A DNA stretch of 64,000 nt from Sulfitobacter donghicola DSW-25 = KCTC 12864 = JCM 14565 (GTDB taxonomy: Bacteria; Pseudomonadota; Alphaproteobacteria; Rhodobacterales; Rhodobacteraceae). The position numbers were made by a program, and so were the translations under genes. The DNA is taken from positions 992,001 through 1,056,000 of the forward strand of contig NZ_JASF01000005.1 of NCBI RefSeq assembly GCF_000622405.1. Reading direction: 5' to 3'. Below, in pieces: positions 17,992 through 27,205 of the stretch (its first letter is position 1; each line of letters begins with the position of its first letter). Under the pieces are notes generated by a model that was not told the origin of the DNA, ran no database searches, and worked only from the letters and a program-made list of their open reading frames with translations.

Positions 17992-18009
17992 CCTGACATA
18001 CCTGTCAGG
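17992..18009. promoter_or_regulatory. TetR operator candidate 2 (CCTGACA-TACC-TGTCAGG)
   Basis: A perfect seven-base dyad 25 bases upstream of the flavoprotein start. It shares the core TGACA-N4-TGTCA with the first copy, which makes this a convincing pair of regulator sites. Confidence 0.7.
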
Positions 18010-18034
18010 ACCCCAGCCGCGCAAGGAACCCGCC

Positions 18035-20080
18035 ATGTCCAATGATCCCCTACTCCAGCCCTATCAACTCAAGCATTTGACACTGCGCAACCGGATCATG
18101 ACAACCAGCCACGAACCCGCCTACCCCCAAGACGGCATGCCAAAAGAACGCTATGCCGCCTATCATGCCGAACGCGCCAAAGCGGGTGTTGCCCTTGCCA
18201 TGACGGCAGGTTCGGCCGCTGTCAGCCGTGACAGCCCGCCAGTCTTTAACAATATCCTCGCCTATAAGGACGAGGTCGTGCCATGGGTCCAAAACCTAAC
18301 CGACGCCGTGCATGAGCACGGCTGCGCGGTCATGATACAGCTTACCCATCTGGGTCGGAGAACCAATTGGAACAAGGGCGATTGGCTGCCCTCTGTTTCC
18401 TCATCCAAACACCGCGAACCGGCCCACCGCGCGTTTCCCAAACTGTTAGAGGATTGGGATATCGCCCGCATCATTAATGATTTTGCGGATGCAGCGGAAC
18501 GGATGCAATCAGGTGGAATGGACGGGATTGAGCTGCAGGTTTATGGCCACCTGCTTGATCAGCTTTGGTCGCCCTTGACCAACGATCTGACAGGCCCCTA
18601 TGGCGCTGATACGCTGGAAAACCGGATGCGGTTTCCTATGGATGTAGTGGCAGCCATTCGTAAACGTGTCGGTGATGAATTTATTGTCGGGTTGCGCTAT
18701 ACAGCGGATGAAGCCCAAAAAGGCGGGATCACGCCAGAAGAGGGTTTGGAGATTTCCAAGCGGATTGCTGAAACAGGGCAAATTAATTTCCTGAATGTGA
18801 TCAAAGGGCGCATCCACACGGACCCCGCAATGACCGATCTGATCCCCGTTCAGGGCATGAAATCAGCCCCCCATCTGGATTTTGCAGGAGAAGTCCGCAA
18901 GGCGACAGGCATGCCAACATTCCACGCCGCCCGTATTCCCGACGTCGCGACCGCGCGCCATGCGGTGCAGGCTGGTCTGCTTGATATGGTTGGCATGACG
19001 CGCGCGCATATGGCTGATCCTCATATTGTGCGCAAAATCATGGAAGGGCGCGAGGATGACATTCGCCCTTGCGTTGGTGCCACCTATTGCCTTGATCGCA
19101 TTTATCAGGCCGGAGATGCTCTTTGTATCCACAATGCGGCGACAGGTCGGGAACTGACGATGCCGCATACGATCAGCAAGGCTGCGACCCCCAAAAAAGT
19201 CGTGATCATAGGGGCAGGCCCTGCTGGATTGGAAGCGGCGCGGGTCGCCGCCCAGCGCGGCCATGACGTGACCGTTTTCGAAGCCGCCCCCGAAGCAGGT
19301 GGCCAAGTACGACTAACCGCGCAATCTGCGCGGCGCCGCGAAATGATCGGGATCATCGAATGGCGGATGTCACAATGCGCAGCCCGAGACGTCACCTTTC
19401 ACTTTAACACATGGGCCGAGGCAAGCGATGTTACCGCACTGGACCCTGACGTGGTTATTGTCGCGACTGGCGGGCTTCCAAACATGGAATTGTTTGAACA
19501 AGGTCAGGAACAAGGGAACGCAATCTCGGCATGGGATATCATTTCCGGTGATGTAAAACCTGCTGGCAGCTTGCTGATTTATGACGAAAGCGGCGATCAC
19601 CCAGCATTGCAGGCTGCGGAAGTTGCCGCGAACGCGGGCAGCTCTGTCGAAATCATGACACCCGACAGAACATTCTCACCCGAAGTCATGGCGATGAATT
19701 TGGTTCCCTATATGCGCTCGCTTCAGGACAAAGACGTCACGTTTACCGTTGCGCGGCGGATGCTGGCGGTGACGCCACGGGGCAACAAACTGGTCGCGAC
19801 AATTGGAACCGATTATAGCGATCACAGCTATGACGTAGAGGTCGACCAAGTCGTGGTGAACTACGGCACCTTGCCCTTGGATGATCTGTATTTTGATCTC
19901 AAACCGTTGTCCTCCAATCTGGGCGCTGTCGATTATGACGCTTTGATCGAAGGCCATCCGCAAACCGAGGCCCCCAACGCTACCGGCAGTTTTCAGCTGT
20001 TCCGGATTGGCGATGCCGTCTCTGCGCGCAATACCCACGCCGCAATTTATGACGCGCTGCGGCTGGTGAAGGACATATAA
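18035..20080 (+). CDS. TMADH-like NADH:flavin oxidoreductase (N-methyl amine demethylase candidate)
   Basis: A 681-residue flavoenzyme: an FMN-binding old-yellow-enzyme barrel (1-345), an Fe-S segment, then an FAD/NAD-type domain from about 383 (KKVVIIGAGPAGLEAARVAA). It belongs with trimethylamine dehydrogenase, 2,4-dienoyl-CoA reductase and the DgcA/HpbA/StcD group that demethylates dimethylglycine or N-methylproline. Alignment by eye to TMADH gives Fe-S ligands Cys346, Cys352 and Cys364, but the second ligand is Ala349 (CVGATYC where TMADH has CIGCNVC). I recall this as a subfamily trait but could not check. It is divergent from tetR and precedes the ThDP enzyme. The substrate is open; an N-methylated amino acid is my best guess. 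Confidence 0.8.
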   Translation: MSNDPLLQPYQLKHLTLRNRIMTTSHEPAYPQDGMPKERYAAYHAERAKAGVALAMTAGSAAVSRDSPPVFNNILAYKDEVVPWVQNLTDAVHEHGCAVMIQLTHLGRRTNWNKGDWLPSVSSSKHREPAHRAFPKLLEDWDIARIINDFADAAERMQSGGMDGIELQVYGHLLDQLWSPLTNDLTGPYGADTLENRMRFPMDVVAAIRKRVGDEFIVGLRYTADEAQKGGITPEEGLEISKRIAETGQINFLNVIKGRIHTDPAMTDLIPVQGMKSAPHLDFAGEVRKATGMPTFHAARIPDVATARHAVQAGLLDMVGMTRAHMADPHIVRKIMEGREDDIRPCVGATYCLDRIYQAGDALCIHNAATGRELTMPHTISKAATPKKVVIIGAGPAGLEAARVAAQRGHDVTVFEAAPEAGGQVRLTAQSARRREMIGIIEWRMSQCAARDVTFHFNTWAEASDVTALDPDVVIVATGGLPNMELFEQGQEQGNAISAWDIISGDVKPAGSLLIYDESGDHPALQAAEVAANAGSSVEIMTPDRTFSPEVMAMNLVPYMRSLQDKDVTFTVARRMLAVTPRGNKLVATIGTDYSDHSYDVEVDQVVVNYGTLPLDDLYFDLKPLSSNLGAVDYDALIEGHPQTEAPNATGSFQLFRIGDAVSARNTHAAIYDALRLVKDI

Positions 20081-20271
20081 AATGCGCAGCAGACAATGAG
20101 TAACGAAGGGACCGATCTGCGCGCCAAAAACCAAGCAATTGAAATATTCACGCACCTTCAAGCAGATTTTCGGGAAAAATCCGCACTGAACTTAAGAAAG
20201 CATTGAAAAATGCGGACTTTCCCCATCTTCAATAGTGTATCACGGGCCTAACGACAAAAAGAGGCCCACAC

Positions 20272-21894
20272 ATGACCGACACGATCCACGTTTACCAATC
20301 CATCGCCCGCGCCACCCAAGAACACGGCACCGATACAATGTTCGGCCTGATGGGGGATGCGAACCTATTTATGGTGGATAGCTTTGTCCGCGATTGGGGG
20401 GGGCGTTTCGTACCTGCCGCTCATGAGGGCAGCTCTATCTTGATGGCTATTGCCTATGCTCATGTGTCTGGCAAAGTTGGCGTGGCCACTGTCACCCATG
20501 GACCAGCCCTAAGCAACTGCATGACCGCCCTTACCGAAGCAGCACGAGGCCATGTTCCTTTGGTCGTTCTGGCAGGTGACACACCAGCCGAAAACCCACG
20601 CCACCTACAAAGCATCGACCAACGCGAATTGGTTAAAGTGACAGGCGCAGGGTTTGAGCAACTGCGAACACCTGCCACAGTTTGCATGGACATTGCCCGT
20701 GCTTTTTATCGCGCTCAGGTCGAACGGCGTCCGATCGTTTTAAACATGCCCGCTGATTTCATGTGGGAGGAAGTCACCCATCAAAAGCAAATCCTTGATG
20801 TTTTCAGCGCCCCTGGTGGCGTGGCCGAAGGCGACATTCTGGATAAAGCCATCGGCATGATCGCCTCTGCGCGCCGCCCCTTGATCCTTGCTGGTGGTGG
20901 CGCGGTTACCGCGCGTGAGCAGCTTATCAAATTGGCAGATCGCCTAGAGGCCCCTTTAGCCACAACGCTAAAGGCAAAAGACCTGTTCAAAGGCCACCCC
21001 TATAACATCGACATCTTTGGCACGCTTTCAACGCCAGCCGCATATGAGCTGATCGCCCAGTCAGATTGCATCGTCTGCTTTGGCACCGCGCTGCATGATT
21101 TCACAACCGACCGCGGCAAGCTGATGAAGGATAAACGTATCGTTCAGATCGACGTTGAGCCCACGGCGATTGGCGGCGGGCTTCACCCCGATGCGGCCTT
21201 GGTTGCGGATGCGGGCCTGACGGCGGAAACGATCCTGTACTGGCTCAATGAAGCCGAAATTCCGGCAAGCGGCTTTACCCGTGAATTGGACATAGAAATC
21301 CTTACCGCTCATCCTGCTGGCGATAACAAATCCGGTGAAGGCTACATCAACTATGTCCATTCTCTGGAACGGCTGGAAACGGCGCTACCCGATGACCGCA
21401 TCGTCGTCACCGACGGCGGCCGCTTTATGACCGAAGTCTGGTGCCGCATATCGGCACCGAACCCCCAAAGCTTTGTTGGGACGGTGAACTTTGGCGCCAT
21501 CGGCCTTGGCCTGCAAGAAGCGATTGGCGCAGGCGTGGCAGCACCAGATCGCCCCGTCGTTTTGTTTAGCGGTGATGGCGGATTTATGATGGGCGGCATC
21601 AATGAATTCAATACAGCCGTTCGATTGGGTTTGGACCTGATTGTCATTATCGCAAATGACTCTGCTTACGGCGCAGAACATATTCAGTTCATCGACCGCA
21701 AAATGGACCCAAGCCTCACCGAGTTCCACTGGCCTTCATTTGCGCAAACCGCAATCGCATTGGGCGGCGAAGGCGTTGAGGTGCGCTCAGACGACGAGCT
21801 GGAAAGCGCGTTCAAAGCCATGAACAACCGCAAAGGCCCCTTCCTGATCGAGCTTCGCCTCGACCCGCACGATGTGCCACGCATGCGGATCTAA
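20272..21894 (+). CDS. Thiamine diphosphate-dependent enzyme (acetolactate synthase/decarboxylase family)
   Basis: A 540-residue ThDP enzyme with the three usual domains: N-terminal PYR domain with catalytic Glu52 in AAHEGSSIL, central domain at about 190-330, and C-terminal PP domain with GDGGFMMGG near 438 and the NDSAYG end of the ThDP motif. Family members include acetolactate synthase, benzoylformate and sulfopyruvate-type decarboxylases and oxalyl-CoA decarboxylase; the exact reaction cannot be fixed here. No small acetolactate subunit is nearby, so a catabolic 2-oxoacid decarboxylase or carboligase is likelier. It lies 190 bases after the flavoprotein gene, with an AGAGG ribosome site. 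Confidence 0.85.
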   Translation: MTDTIHVYQSIARATQEHGTDTMFGLMGDANLFMVDSFVRDWGGRFVPAAHEGSSILMAIAYAHVSGKVGVATVTHGPALSNCMTALTEAARGHVPLVVLAGDTPAENPRHLQSIDQRELVKVTGAGFEQLRTPATVCMDIARAFYRAQVERRPIVLNMPADFMWEEVTHQKQILDVFSAPGGVAEGDILDKAIGMIASARRPLILAGGGAVTAREQLIKLADRLEAPLATTLKAKDLFKGHPYNIDIFGTLSTPAAYELIAQSDCIVCFGTALHDFTTDRGKLMKDKRIVQIDVEPTAIGGGLHPDAALVADAGLTAETILYWLNEAEIPASGFTRELDIEILTAHPAGDNKSGEGYINYVHSLERLETALPDDRIVVTDGGRFMTEVWCRISAPNPQSFVGTVNFGAIGLGLQEAIGAGVAAPDRPVVLFSGDGGFMMGGINEFNTAVRLGLDLIVIIANDSAYGAEHIQFIDRKMDPSLTEFHWPSFAQTAIALGGEGVEVRSDDELESAFKAMNNRKGPFLIELRLDPHDVPRMRI

Positions 21895-21908
21895 GCCACA
21901 GTTTCAAC

Positions 21909-22805
21909 CTAACGCACAACAAACGGCGCAAGGCTTTCTTTGAAGTGATCAAAGAAGTCCTGAGCCAGTTTGGAAGACGCCCCTGCTGTGGGTAGCAGCA
22001 GGGAAAGTCGGTGATTTATCTCGGGGGCAAAAGGGCGGATGATGATGCCTTTGCCTCGGTATTTTTCGGCGTCCAAGGCGCTGATGACTGCGGCACCATT
22101 GCCCTGCTGAATGATCTCACAGGCGGTGGTAAACTGGCGCACCTCTATCCACGTCTTCAACGTCACACCCGACTTTGAAAAAGCCCGCGAGAGGCGGCCA
22201 AAAAAGCGGCTATCGCGGCGGGTGTGAACCATCTTTTCCTTCGCCAGATCTTCTGGTGTGATCACGCTTTTTGTTTTCAGCGGATGCCTTTCAGGCAAAA
22301 TGCAAACAGACTTGATCGACAGATCGGTTGACTGGATCAGCGGGTGTTCGGTGAACCCATCCGTAATGCCGCAATCATATTGCTGGCCGATGATCCACTC
22401 TAGTATTCGCTCAGGTCTATCTGGCTCTAGCGTGACCGAAACATCGGGCCGCTTATTTAGAAACTGCGCCAGAACTGTGGGCAAATGACTGGTCGCAAAG
22501 CCAGGAAGGCAAGCAATACGGATGTGGCCCGCTGTTTGGTTCGAAAGATTCTGCTGAAGATCTTCGAGGTGATGCAAGCTTTCAAAAAGGCGGGTGACCT
22601 CTGGCAACATATGTTTTGATTCGGTGGTGAGCACCATTCGCCCGCCTTCCCGCTTGAACAAATCAAAATCCAGACTTTTTGAAAAATCCGAAAGCAACCG
22701 GCTTGCAGCAGGTTGTGATATTTTTAGTGCCTTTGCTACGCGCGTAATGGAGCCTGTTTGAGCAAATGCATGAAATGCTTCGAGTTGTCTTAACTTAAAT
22801 TTCAA
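21909..22805 (-). CDS. LysR family transcriptional regulator, divergent from ugp operon
   Basis: A 298-residue LysR-type regulator: winged helix at 1-60 (LRQLEAFHAFAQTGSITRVA, SQPAASRLLSDF) and a periplasmic-binding-fold effector domain at about 90-290. The start is TTG; the only nearby ATG is out of frame and closes at once. Being divergent from ugpB, with an ATAACA-TAG-TGTTAT site between, it is the probable regulator of the ugp operon in place of, or besides, PhoB. Its stop is 14 bases from the stop of the convergent ThDP gene. Confidence 0.9.
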   Translation of the reverse strand: MKFKLRQLEAFHAFAQTGSITRVAKALKISQPAASRLLSDFSKSLDFDLFKREGGRMVLTTESKHMLPEVTRLFESLHHLEDLQQNLSNQTAGHIRIACLPGFATSHLPTVLAQFLNKRPDVSVTLEPDRPERILEWIIGQQYDCGITDGFTEHPLIQSTDLSIKSVCILPERHPLKTKSVITPEDLAKEKMVHTRRDSRFFGRLSRAFSKSGVTLKTWIEVRQFTTACEIIQQGNGAAVISALDAEKYRGKGIIIRPFAPEINHRLSLLLPTAGASSKLAQDFFDHFKESLAPFVVR

Positions 22806-22860
22806 TTAGTTAACCCATTCTTTACCTTTGCTCCGACGAGGAATAGCAAGAAAAAACCTC

Positions 22861-22875
22861 ATAACATAGTGTTAT
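22861..22875. promoter_or_regulatory. LysR-type box (T-N11-A) in the lysR/ugpB gap
   Basis: ATAACA-TAG-TGTTAT is a perfect six-base dyad containing T-N11-A, the classic LysR regulator contact pattern, about 56 bases from the lysR start and 114 bases from ugpB. Confidence 0.6.
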
Positions 22876-22893
22876 ATTCATACGAAAAAAAAT

Positions 22894-22911
22894 TGCGCTT
22901 AGCTAAGCGCA
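22894..22911. promoter_or_regulatory. 18-base perfect palindrome upstream of ugpB
   Basis: TGCGCTTAG directly abuts its reverse complement CTAAGCGCA. With no spacer it cannot form a normal RNA loop, so a protein-binding site is more likely. It lies between the LysR-type box and the ugpB ribosome site (GGGAGG). Confidence 0.6.
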
Positions 22912-22988
22912 CATGATCTAATTTTCACAGCACTGTTACATTCATCGTCTCTACCGACGGTGCATAAACACGCCTTGGGAGGCCTAAA

Positions 22989-24293
22989 ATGAAATATACG
23001 ATCCTTTCCGGAGCGATCGCGGCAAGCGCGATCTCTCTCTCCACAGCTGCTTACGCTGAAGTTGAAGTCCAGTGGTGGCACGCAATGGGTGGCGCCAATG
23101 GTGAGCGCGTAGACAAGATTGCCGGCGACTTTAACGCCTCGCAGTCCGATTATAAAATCGTGCCCGTCTACAAAGGCAACTACACTGAAACCATGACAGC
23201 CGCGATCGCAGGTTTCCGTGCAAATGAACATCCCCACATCGTTCAGGTTTTCGAAGTTGGCACCGCCACAATGATGGCAGCCAAAGGCGCCGTTTACCCA
23301 ATGGAAACCCTGATGAAAGACGCAGGCGAACCGTTTGATAAATCCGACTACCTTCCGGCTGTAATCTCATATTACCAGACCCCCGAAGGTGAACTGCTTT
23401 CGATGCCGTTCAACAGCTCGACCCCTGTTTTGTGGTATAATGCCGACGCTTTGAAAGCGGCTGGCGTTGAGGCTCCAAAAACGTGGGACGAAGTAAAGTC
23501 CGTCTCCAAAGCCTTGGTTGGAAATGGCATGAAATGCGGCCTTTCCTTTGGCTGGCAGTCTTGGGTTATGCTTGAGAACTTCTCGGCGTGGCATGACATC
23601 CCGATGGGCACCAAAGAAAACGGATTTTCCGGTTTTGACACCGAATTTACGTTCAACAACGACCAAGTTGCAGCCCGCCTAGCTGATGTTGCAGCCATGT
23701 CCGCTGACAGCTCATTTGTTTATGCAGGCCGTCGTGGCGACAGCTTGCCCATGTTCACAAACGGTGAATGCGGCATGTGGATGAACTCCTCTGCTTACTA
23801 CGGCTCAATGACGTCACAGGCCAAGTTCGACTTTGCCCAGACAATGCTGCCCCTTGATACGGCAGTTGCGGACGCGCCTCAGAACTCGATCATCGGTGGT
23901 GCCACATTGTGGGCCCTGGCCGGTCACGAGGACGAAGAGTACAAAGGTGTTGCCAAGTTTATGACCTATCTCTCCTCCCCCGAGGTTCAGGCATGGTGGC
24001 ACCAAGAGACCGGCTATGTGCCGATCACAACAGCGGCCTATGAGCTGTCCAAAGAGCAAGGTTTCTATGACAAGAACCCAGGCACAGACACAGCGATCAA
24101 ACAGCTGAGCCTGAACACACCTACGCCAAACTCGCGCGGTGTTCGTTTTGGTAACTTTGTGCAGGTGCGCGATGTGATCAACGAAGAGATGGAAGCCATC
24201 TGGGCGGGGTCAAAAACCGCCAAAGAAGGTTTGGACGATGCGGCATCACGCGGCAACGACCTTCTGCGTAAATTCGAACGTTCAGCAAAATAA
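22989..24293 (+). CDS. ugpB: sn-Glycerol-3-phosphate ABC transporter substrate-binding protein
   Basis: Periplasmic binding protein of 434 residues; signal peptide to about 23 (cleavage after AYA). The mature start VEVQWWHAMGGANGERVD is characteristic of UgpB, as is the region near NSIIGGATLWALAGHEDEEYKGVAKF. It captures glycerol-3-phosphate or glycerophosphodiesters. ugpA, ugpE, ugpC, a glycerophosphodiester phosphodiesterase and a phosphatase follow in order, which confirms the assignment. A hairpin separates it from ugpA. Control is probably through the divergent LysR regulator. Confidence 0.95.
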   Translation: MKYTILSGAIAASAISLSTAAYAEVEVQWWHAMGGANGERVDKIAGDFNASQSDYKIVPVYKGNYTETMTAAIAGFRANEHPHIVQVFEVGTATMMAAKGAVYPMETLMKDAGEPFDKSDYLPAVISYYQTPEGELLSMPFNSSTPVLWYNADALKAAGVEAPKTWDEVKSVSKALVGNGMKCGLSFGWQSWVMLENFSAWHDIPMGTKENGFSGFDTEFTFNNDQVAARLADVAAMSADSSFVYAGRRGDSLPMFTNGECGMWMNSSAYYGSMTSQAKFDFAQTMLPLDTAVADAPQNSIIGGATLWALAGHEDEEYKGVAKFMTYLSSPEVQAWWHQETGYVPITTAAYELSKEQGFYDKNPGTDTAIKQLSLNTPTPNSRGVRFGNFVQVRDVINEEMEAIWAGSKTAKEGLDDAASRGNDLLRKFERSAK

Positions 24294-24318
24294 TCAGAAC
24301 GCCTTCGAGGTAAATCAG

Positions 24319-24353
24319 TGCTGTCTCCGCCCGCCGGAGACAGCATCATTTTT
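24319..24353 (+). terminator. Hairpin after ugpB (attenuator)
   Basis: An 11-base perfect stem (TGCTGTCTCCG/CGGAGACAGCA) with a CCCGC loop, followed by TCATTTTTA, starts 25 bases after the ugpB stop. It looks like a leaky intrinsic terminator that lowers permease expression relative to ugpB. Confidence 0.75.
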
Positions 24354-24406
24354 ACCTTCACGACCCCTATTTTCACCGTCACTACCCCTACCTGCTGGAA
24401 TACCAA

Positions 24407-25288
24407 ATGCTGAAACGCGTGCATTTTCAAAAAACCCTGTTGCCGTTTCTGCTGGTTGCGCCGCAGATCCTCGTAACACTGGTTTTCTTCATGTGGCCTG
24501 CTGGACAGGCTCTATACCAGAGTTTTTTGATCGAGGATGCCTTTGGCCTGTCCCAAGAATTCGTCTGGTTCGAGAATTTTGAAATCCTGATGGAGGATAA
24601 GGTTTACCGCCAGACATTCTGGCGCACTGCTGTATTTTCTTCGCTTGTTGCGGTTTCATCCATGTCTATCGCGCTGATCCTTGCCGGCTTTGCCGAGCGG
24701 GTCATAAAGGGGTCCGGCGCCTATCGAACGCTTTTGATCTGGCCCTATGCCGTTGCCCCCGTTCTGGCAGGTGCTTTATGGGTGTTTATGTTCAACCCGA
24801 CGCTGGGTATTTTCCCTTTCCTGCTAGAAAAGGTAAACATCGACTGGAACCACTACCTGAACGGTGGGCAGGCCATGGGGCTGGTGGTGAGTGCGGCCGC
24901 GTGGAAACAGGTTGCTTATAACTTCCTGTTCTATCTCGCAGCGATGCAATCCATTCCCAAATCCGTGGTAGAGGCCGCCGCTATTGATGGCGCCAGCCCG
25001 CTGCGCCGGTTCTGGACGATCACCCTGCCCCTTGTCTCACCGACGACGTTTTTCTTGCTGGTCATCAATATTGTCTACGCCTTCTTTGACACCTTCGGCA
25101 TCATCCATGCCGTAACCCAAGGCGGCCCTGCAAATGCGACCACCATCCTTGTTTACAAGGTCTATAATGACGGCTTTGTCGGCTTGGATCTCGGTGGGTC
25201 TGCTGCGCAATCTGTTGTGCTGATGGGCATCGTGATTGTTATGACAGTCGTCCAATTCCGCTATGTCGAAAAGAAGGTTGAATACTGA
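24407..25288 (+). CDS. ugpA: sn-Glycerol-3-phosphate ABC transporter permease
   Basis: A 293-residue inner-membrane permease with six predicted membrane segments. The coupling-helix motif reads [20 protein letters not shown] at about 189-208. It forms the channel together with UgpE. Its TGA overlaps the ATG of ugpE by one base, so the two are translationally coupled. Confidence 0.94.
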   Translation: MLKRVHFQKTLLPFLLVAPQILVTLVFFMWPAGQALYQSFLIEDAFGLSQEFVWFENFEILMEDKVYRQTFWRTAVFSSLVAVSSMSIALILAGFAERVIKGSGAYRTLLIWPYAVAPVLAGALWVFMFNPTLGIFPFLLEKVNIDWNHYLNGGQAMGLVVSAAAWKQVAYNFLFYLAAMQSIPKSVVEAAAIDGASPLRRFWTITLPLVSPTTFFLLVINIVYAFFDTFGIIHAVTQGGPANATTILVYKVYNDGFVGLDLGGSAAQSVVLMGIVIVMTVVQFRYVEKKVEY

Positions 25289-26139
25289 TGGTCGAGAACC
25301 GCCCCTACCTTGCATTCGTGACCCACGCAGTGCTGATCTTTGGCGTGATCATGATCGCGCTGCCTGTTTGGATCACTCTGGTTGCGGCCAGCCACGACGA
25401 GATCCGCATGACCCAAGCCCCGATCCCCATGTTGCCGGGATCGTATTTCTGGGAGAACTTCAAAACCACGCTGTTTGGCAGCGGCCTATCCTCTCAAGAG
25501 AGCACACCGGTTTGGCGTATGCTGATGAATTCGCTCATCATGGCCTTGGCCATAGCCGCTGGGAAAATTATCATCTCTCTGCTGTCGGCCTTTGCGATTG
25601 TGTATTTCAAATTCCCGTTCCGCATGGGCTTTTTCTGGATGATTTTCCTAACACTGATGCTGCCTGTTGAGGTGCGCATTTTGCCTACCTTTGAGGTCGT
25701 GGCGAACCTTGGTCTGTTAAATAGCTACTGGGGGCTGACTGTGCCGCTCATCGCGTCTGCGACCGCAACCTTTATGTTCCGGCAGGTCTTTTTGACAGTG
25801 CCAGACGAAATGCTGGAAAGCGCGCGGATAGATGGTGCAGGCCCGATGCGGTTTTTCTGGGACATCCTGCTACCGCTGTCGCGCACCAATATCGCCGCGC
25901 TTTTTGTGATCTTGTTTATCTTCGGTTGGAACCAATACCTTTGGCCACTGCTCATAACCGTTGATAGCGATATGACCACCATCGTCGCCTCCATCAAACA
26001 AATGCTGGAAGCAGCCGAGCAATCCCCCCAGTGGAACATCATTATGATGACGGCCTTGCTTGCCATGCTTCCTCCCATCCTAGTTGTCATCGCCATGCAA
26101 AAGCTATTTGTGCAAGGCCTGACCGAAACCGATAAATAG
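25288..26139 (+). CDS. ugpE: sn-Glycerol-3-phosphate ABC transporter permease
   Basis: A 283-residue partner permease with six predicted membrane segments. The EAA loop reads [20 protein letters not shown] near 176-195, and the end [13 protein letters not shown] is typical of UgpE. It starts on the last base of the ugpA stop codon, and ugpC follows after ten bases. Confidence 0.94.
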   Translation: MVENRPYLAFVTHAVLIFGVIMIALPVWITLVAASHDEIRMTQAPIPMLPGSYFWENFKTTLFGSGLSSQESTPVWRMLMNSLIMALAIAAGKIIISLLSAFAIVYFKFPFRMGFFWMIFLTLMLPVEVRILPTFEVVANLGLLNSYWGLTVPLIASATATFMFRQVFLTVPDEMLESARIDGAGPMRFFWDILLPLSRTNIAALFVILFIFGWNQYLWPLLITVDSDMTTIVASIKQMLEAAEQSPQWNIIMMTALLAMLPPILVVIAMQKLFVQGLTETDK

Positions 26140-26149
26140 GTCTGAAACC

Positions 26150-27202
26150 ATGGCAAAAATCACCCTCGACAGCCTGACCAAATCCTATGGTCCCACCCAA
26201 GTTTTGCACCATATCCAAGGTGAAATTGACCACGGCGAATTCATCGTCATCGTTGGCCCATCTGGCTGTGGTAAATCCACATTGTTGCGCATGGTTGCAG
26301 GGCTTGAATCTGTTACCTCAGGCGAGGTTTCGATCGGCGATAAAGTTATCAACGATCTGGAGCCAGCGGACCGCGATATCGCGATGGTGTTCCAAAACTA
26401 CGCGCTTTACCCTCATATGACGGTCGAACAGAATATGGCTTATGGATTGAAAATCCGAAAGCTGCCAAAGGACGAAATCCAGCGGCGGGTTGAAGAGGCC
26501 GCCGATATTCTAGAGATCCGAGACTACCTCAAACGCAAACCGCGGCAGCTATCGGGTGGTCAGCGGCAGCGTGTTGCGATGGGTCGTGCGATTGTGCGCG
26601 ATCCTCAGGTTTTTCTCTTTGATGAACCCCTTTCAAATCTGGACGCAAAGCTGCGCGTGCAGATGCGTCTGGAAATCCGCAAGCTCCAGCGCCGTTTGGG
26701 TGTGACCTCAATTTACGTGACCCATGATCAGGTCGAAGCGATGACATTGGGCGACCGCCTGATGGTTCTGAATGGCGGCTTTGTCGAGCAATTCGGCACG
26801 CCAATCGAAGTCTATGAAAAACCTGCTTCCGTGTTTGTTGCAGGTTTCATCGGCAGCCCCGCGATGAACTTTCTCACCGCTCAATCCAATGATGGCCAGA
26901 TCACTTTGCCAGACGGCACCAAGATTTCGACAAACACAACCGCCAAGGGCCCGATCACCTTTGGCATTCGCCCCGAACATTTGGAGCAAAGCGAAACAGG
27001 TGCAATCAAGATCGAGGTGGACCTACCAGAGCAGCTGGGCGCGACGACCCTTGTTCATGGCCGCCTTGCTGGGACTGACCTGCCGATCACAGCCAATGTG
27101 AATGGCATCAGCCAAGCCAGCAGCGGTGACGTGTTGCGGTTTGACGCTCCAGCCGATCAAATCCATATTTTTGACGCCGAAACCGGCAAGCGAATTGATT
27201 GA
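26150..27202 (+). CDS. ugpC: sn-Glycerol-3-phosphate ABC transporter ATP-binding protein
   Basis: A 350-residue ATPase of the MalK/UgpC type. Walker [10 protein letters not shown] at 36-44, signature LSGGQRQRV near 134, Walker [13 protein letters not shown], switch His in YVTHDQ, and a C-terminal OB-fold (TOBE) domain from about 240 with FGIRPEH. It powers UgpAE. The downstream phosphodiesterase starts three bases after its stop. Confidence 0.95.
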   Translation: MAKITLDSLTKSYGPTQVLHHIQGEIDHGEFIVIVGPSGCGKSTLLRMVAGLESVTSGEVSIGDKVINDLEPADRDIAMVFQNYALYPHMTVEQNMAYGLKIRKLPKDEIQRRVEEAADILEIRDYLKRKPRQLSGGQRQRVAMGRAIVRDPQVFLFDEPLSNLDAKLRVQMRLEIRKLQRRLGVTSIYVTHDQVEAMTLGDRLMVLNGGFVEQFGTPIEVYEKPASVFVAGFIGSPAMNFLTAQSNDGQITLPDGTKISTNTTAKGPITFGIRPEHLEQSETGAIKIEVDLPEQLGATTLVHGRLAGTDLPITANVNGISQASSGDVLRFDAPADQIHIFDAETGKRID

Positions 27203-27205
27203 ACT

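Noticed and set aside
22920..22960. Pho box upstream of ugpB
   Set aside because: CTGTTAC followed by ATCGTCT matches the paired CTGTCAT consensus too poorly.
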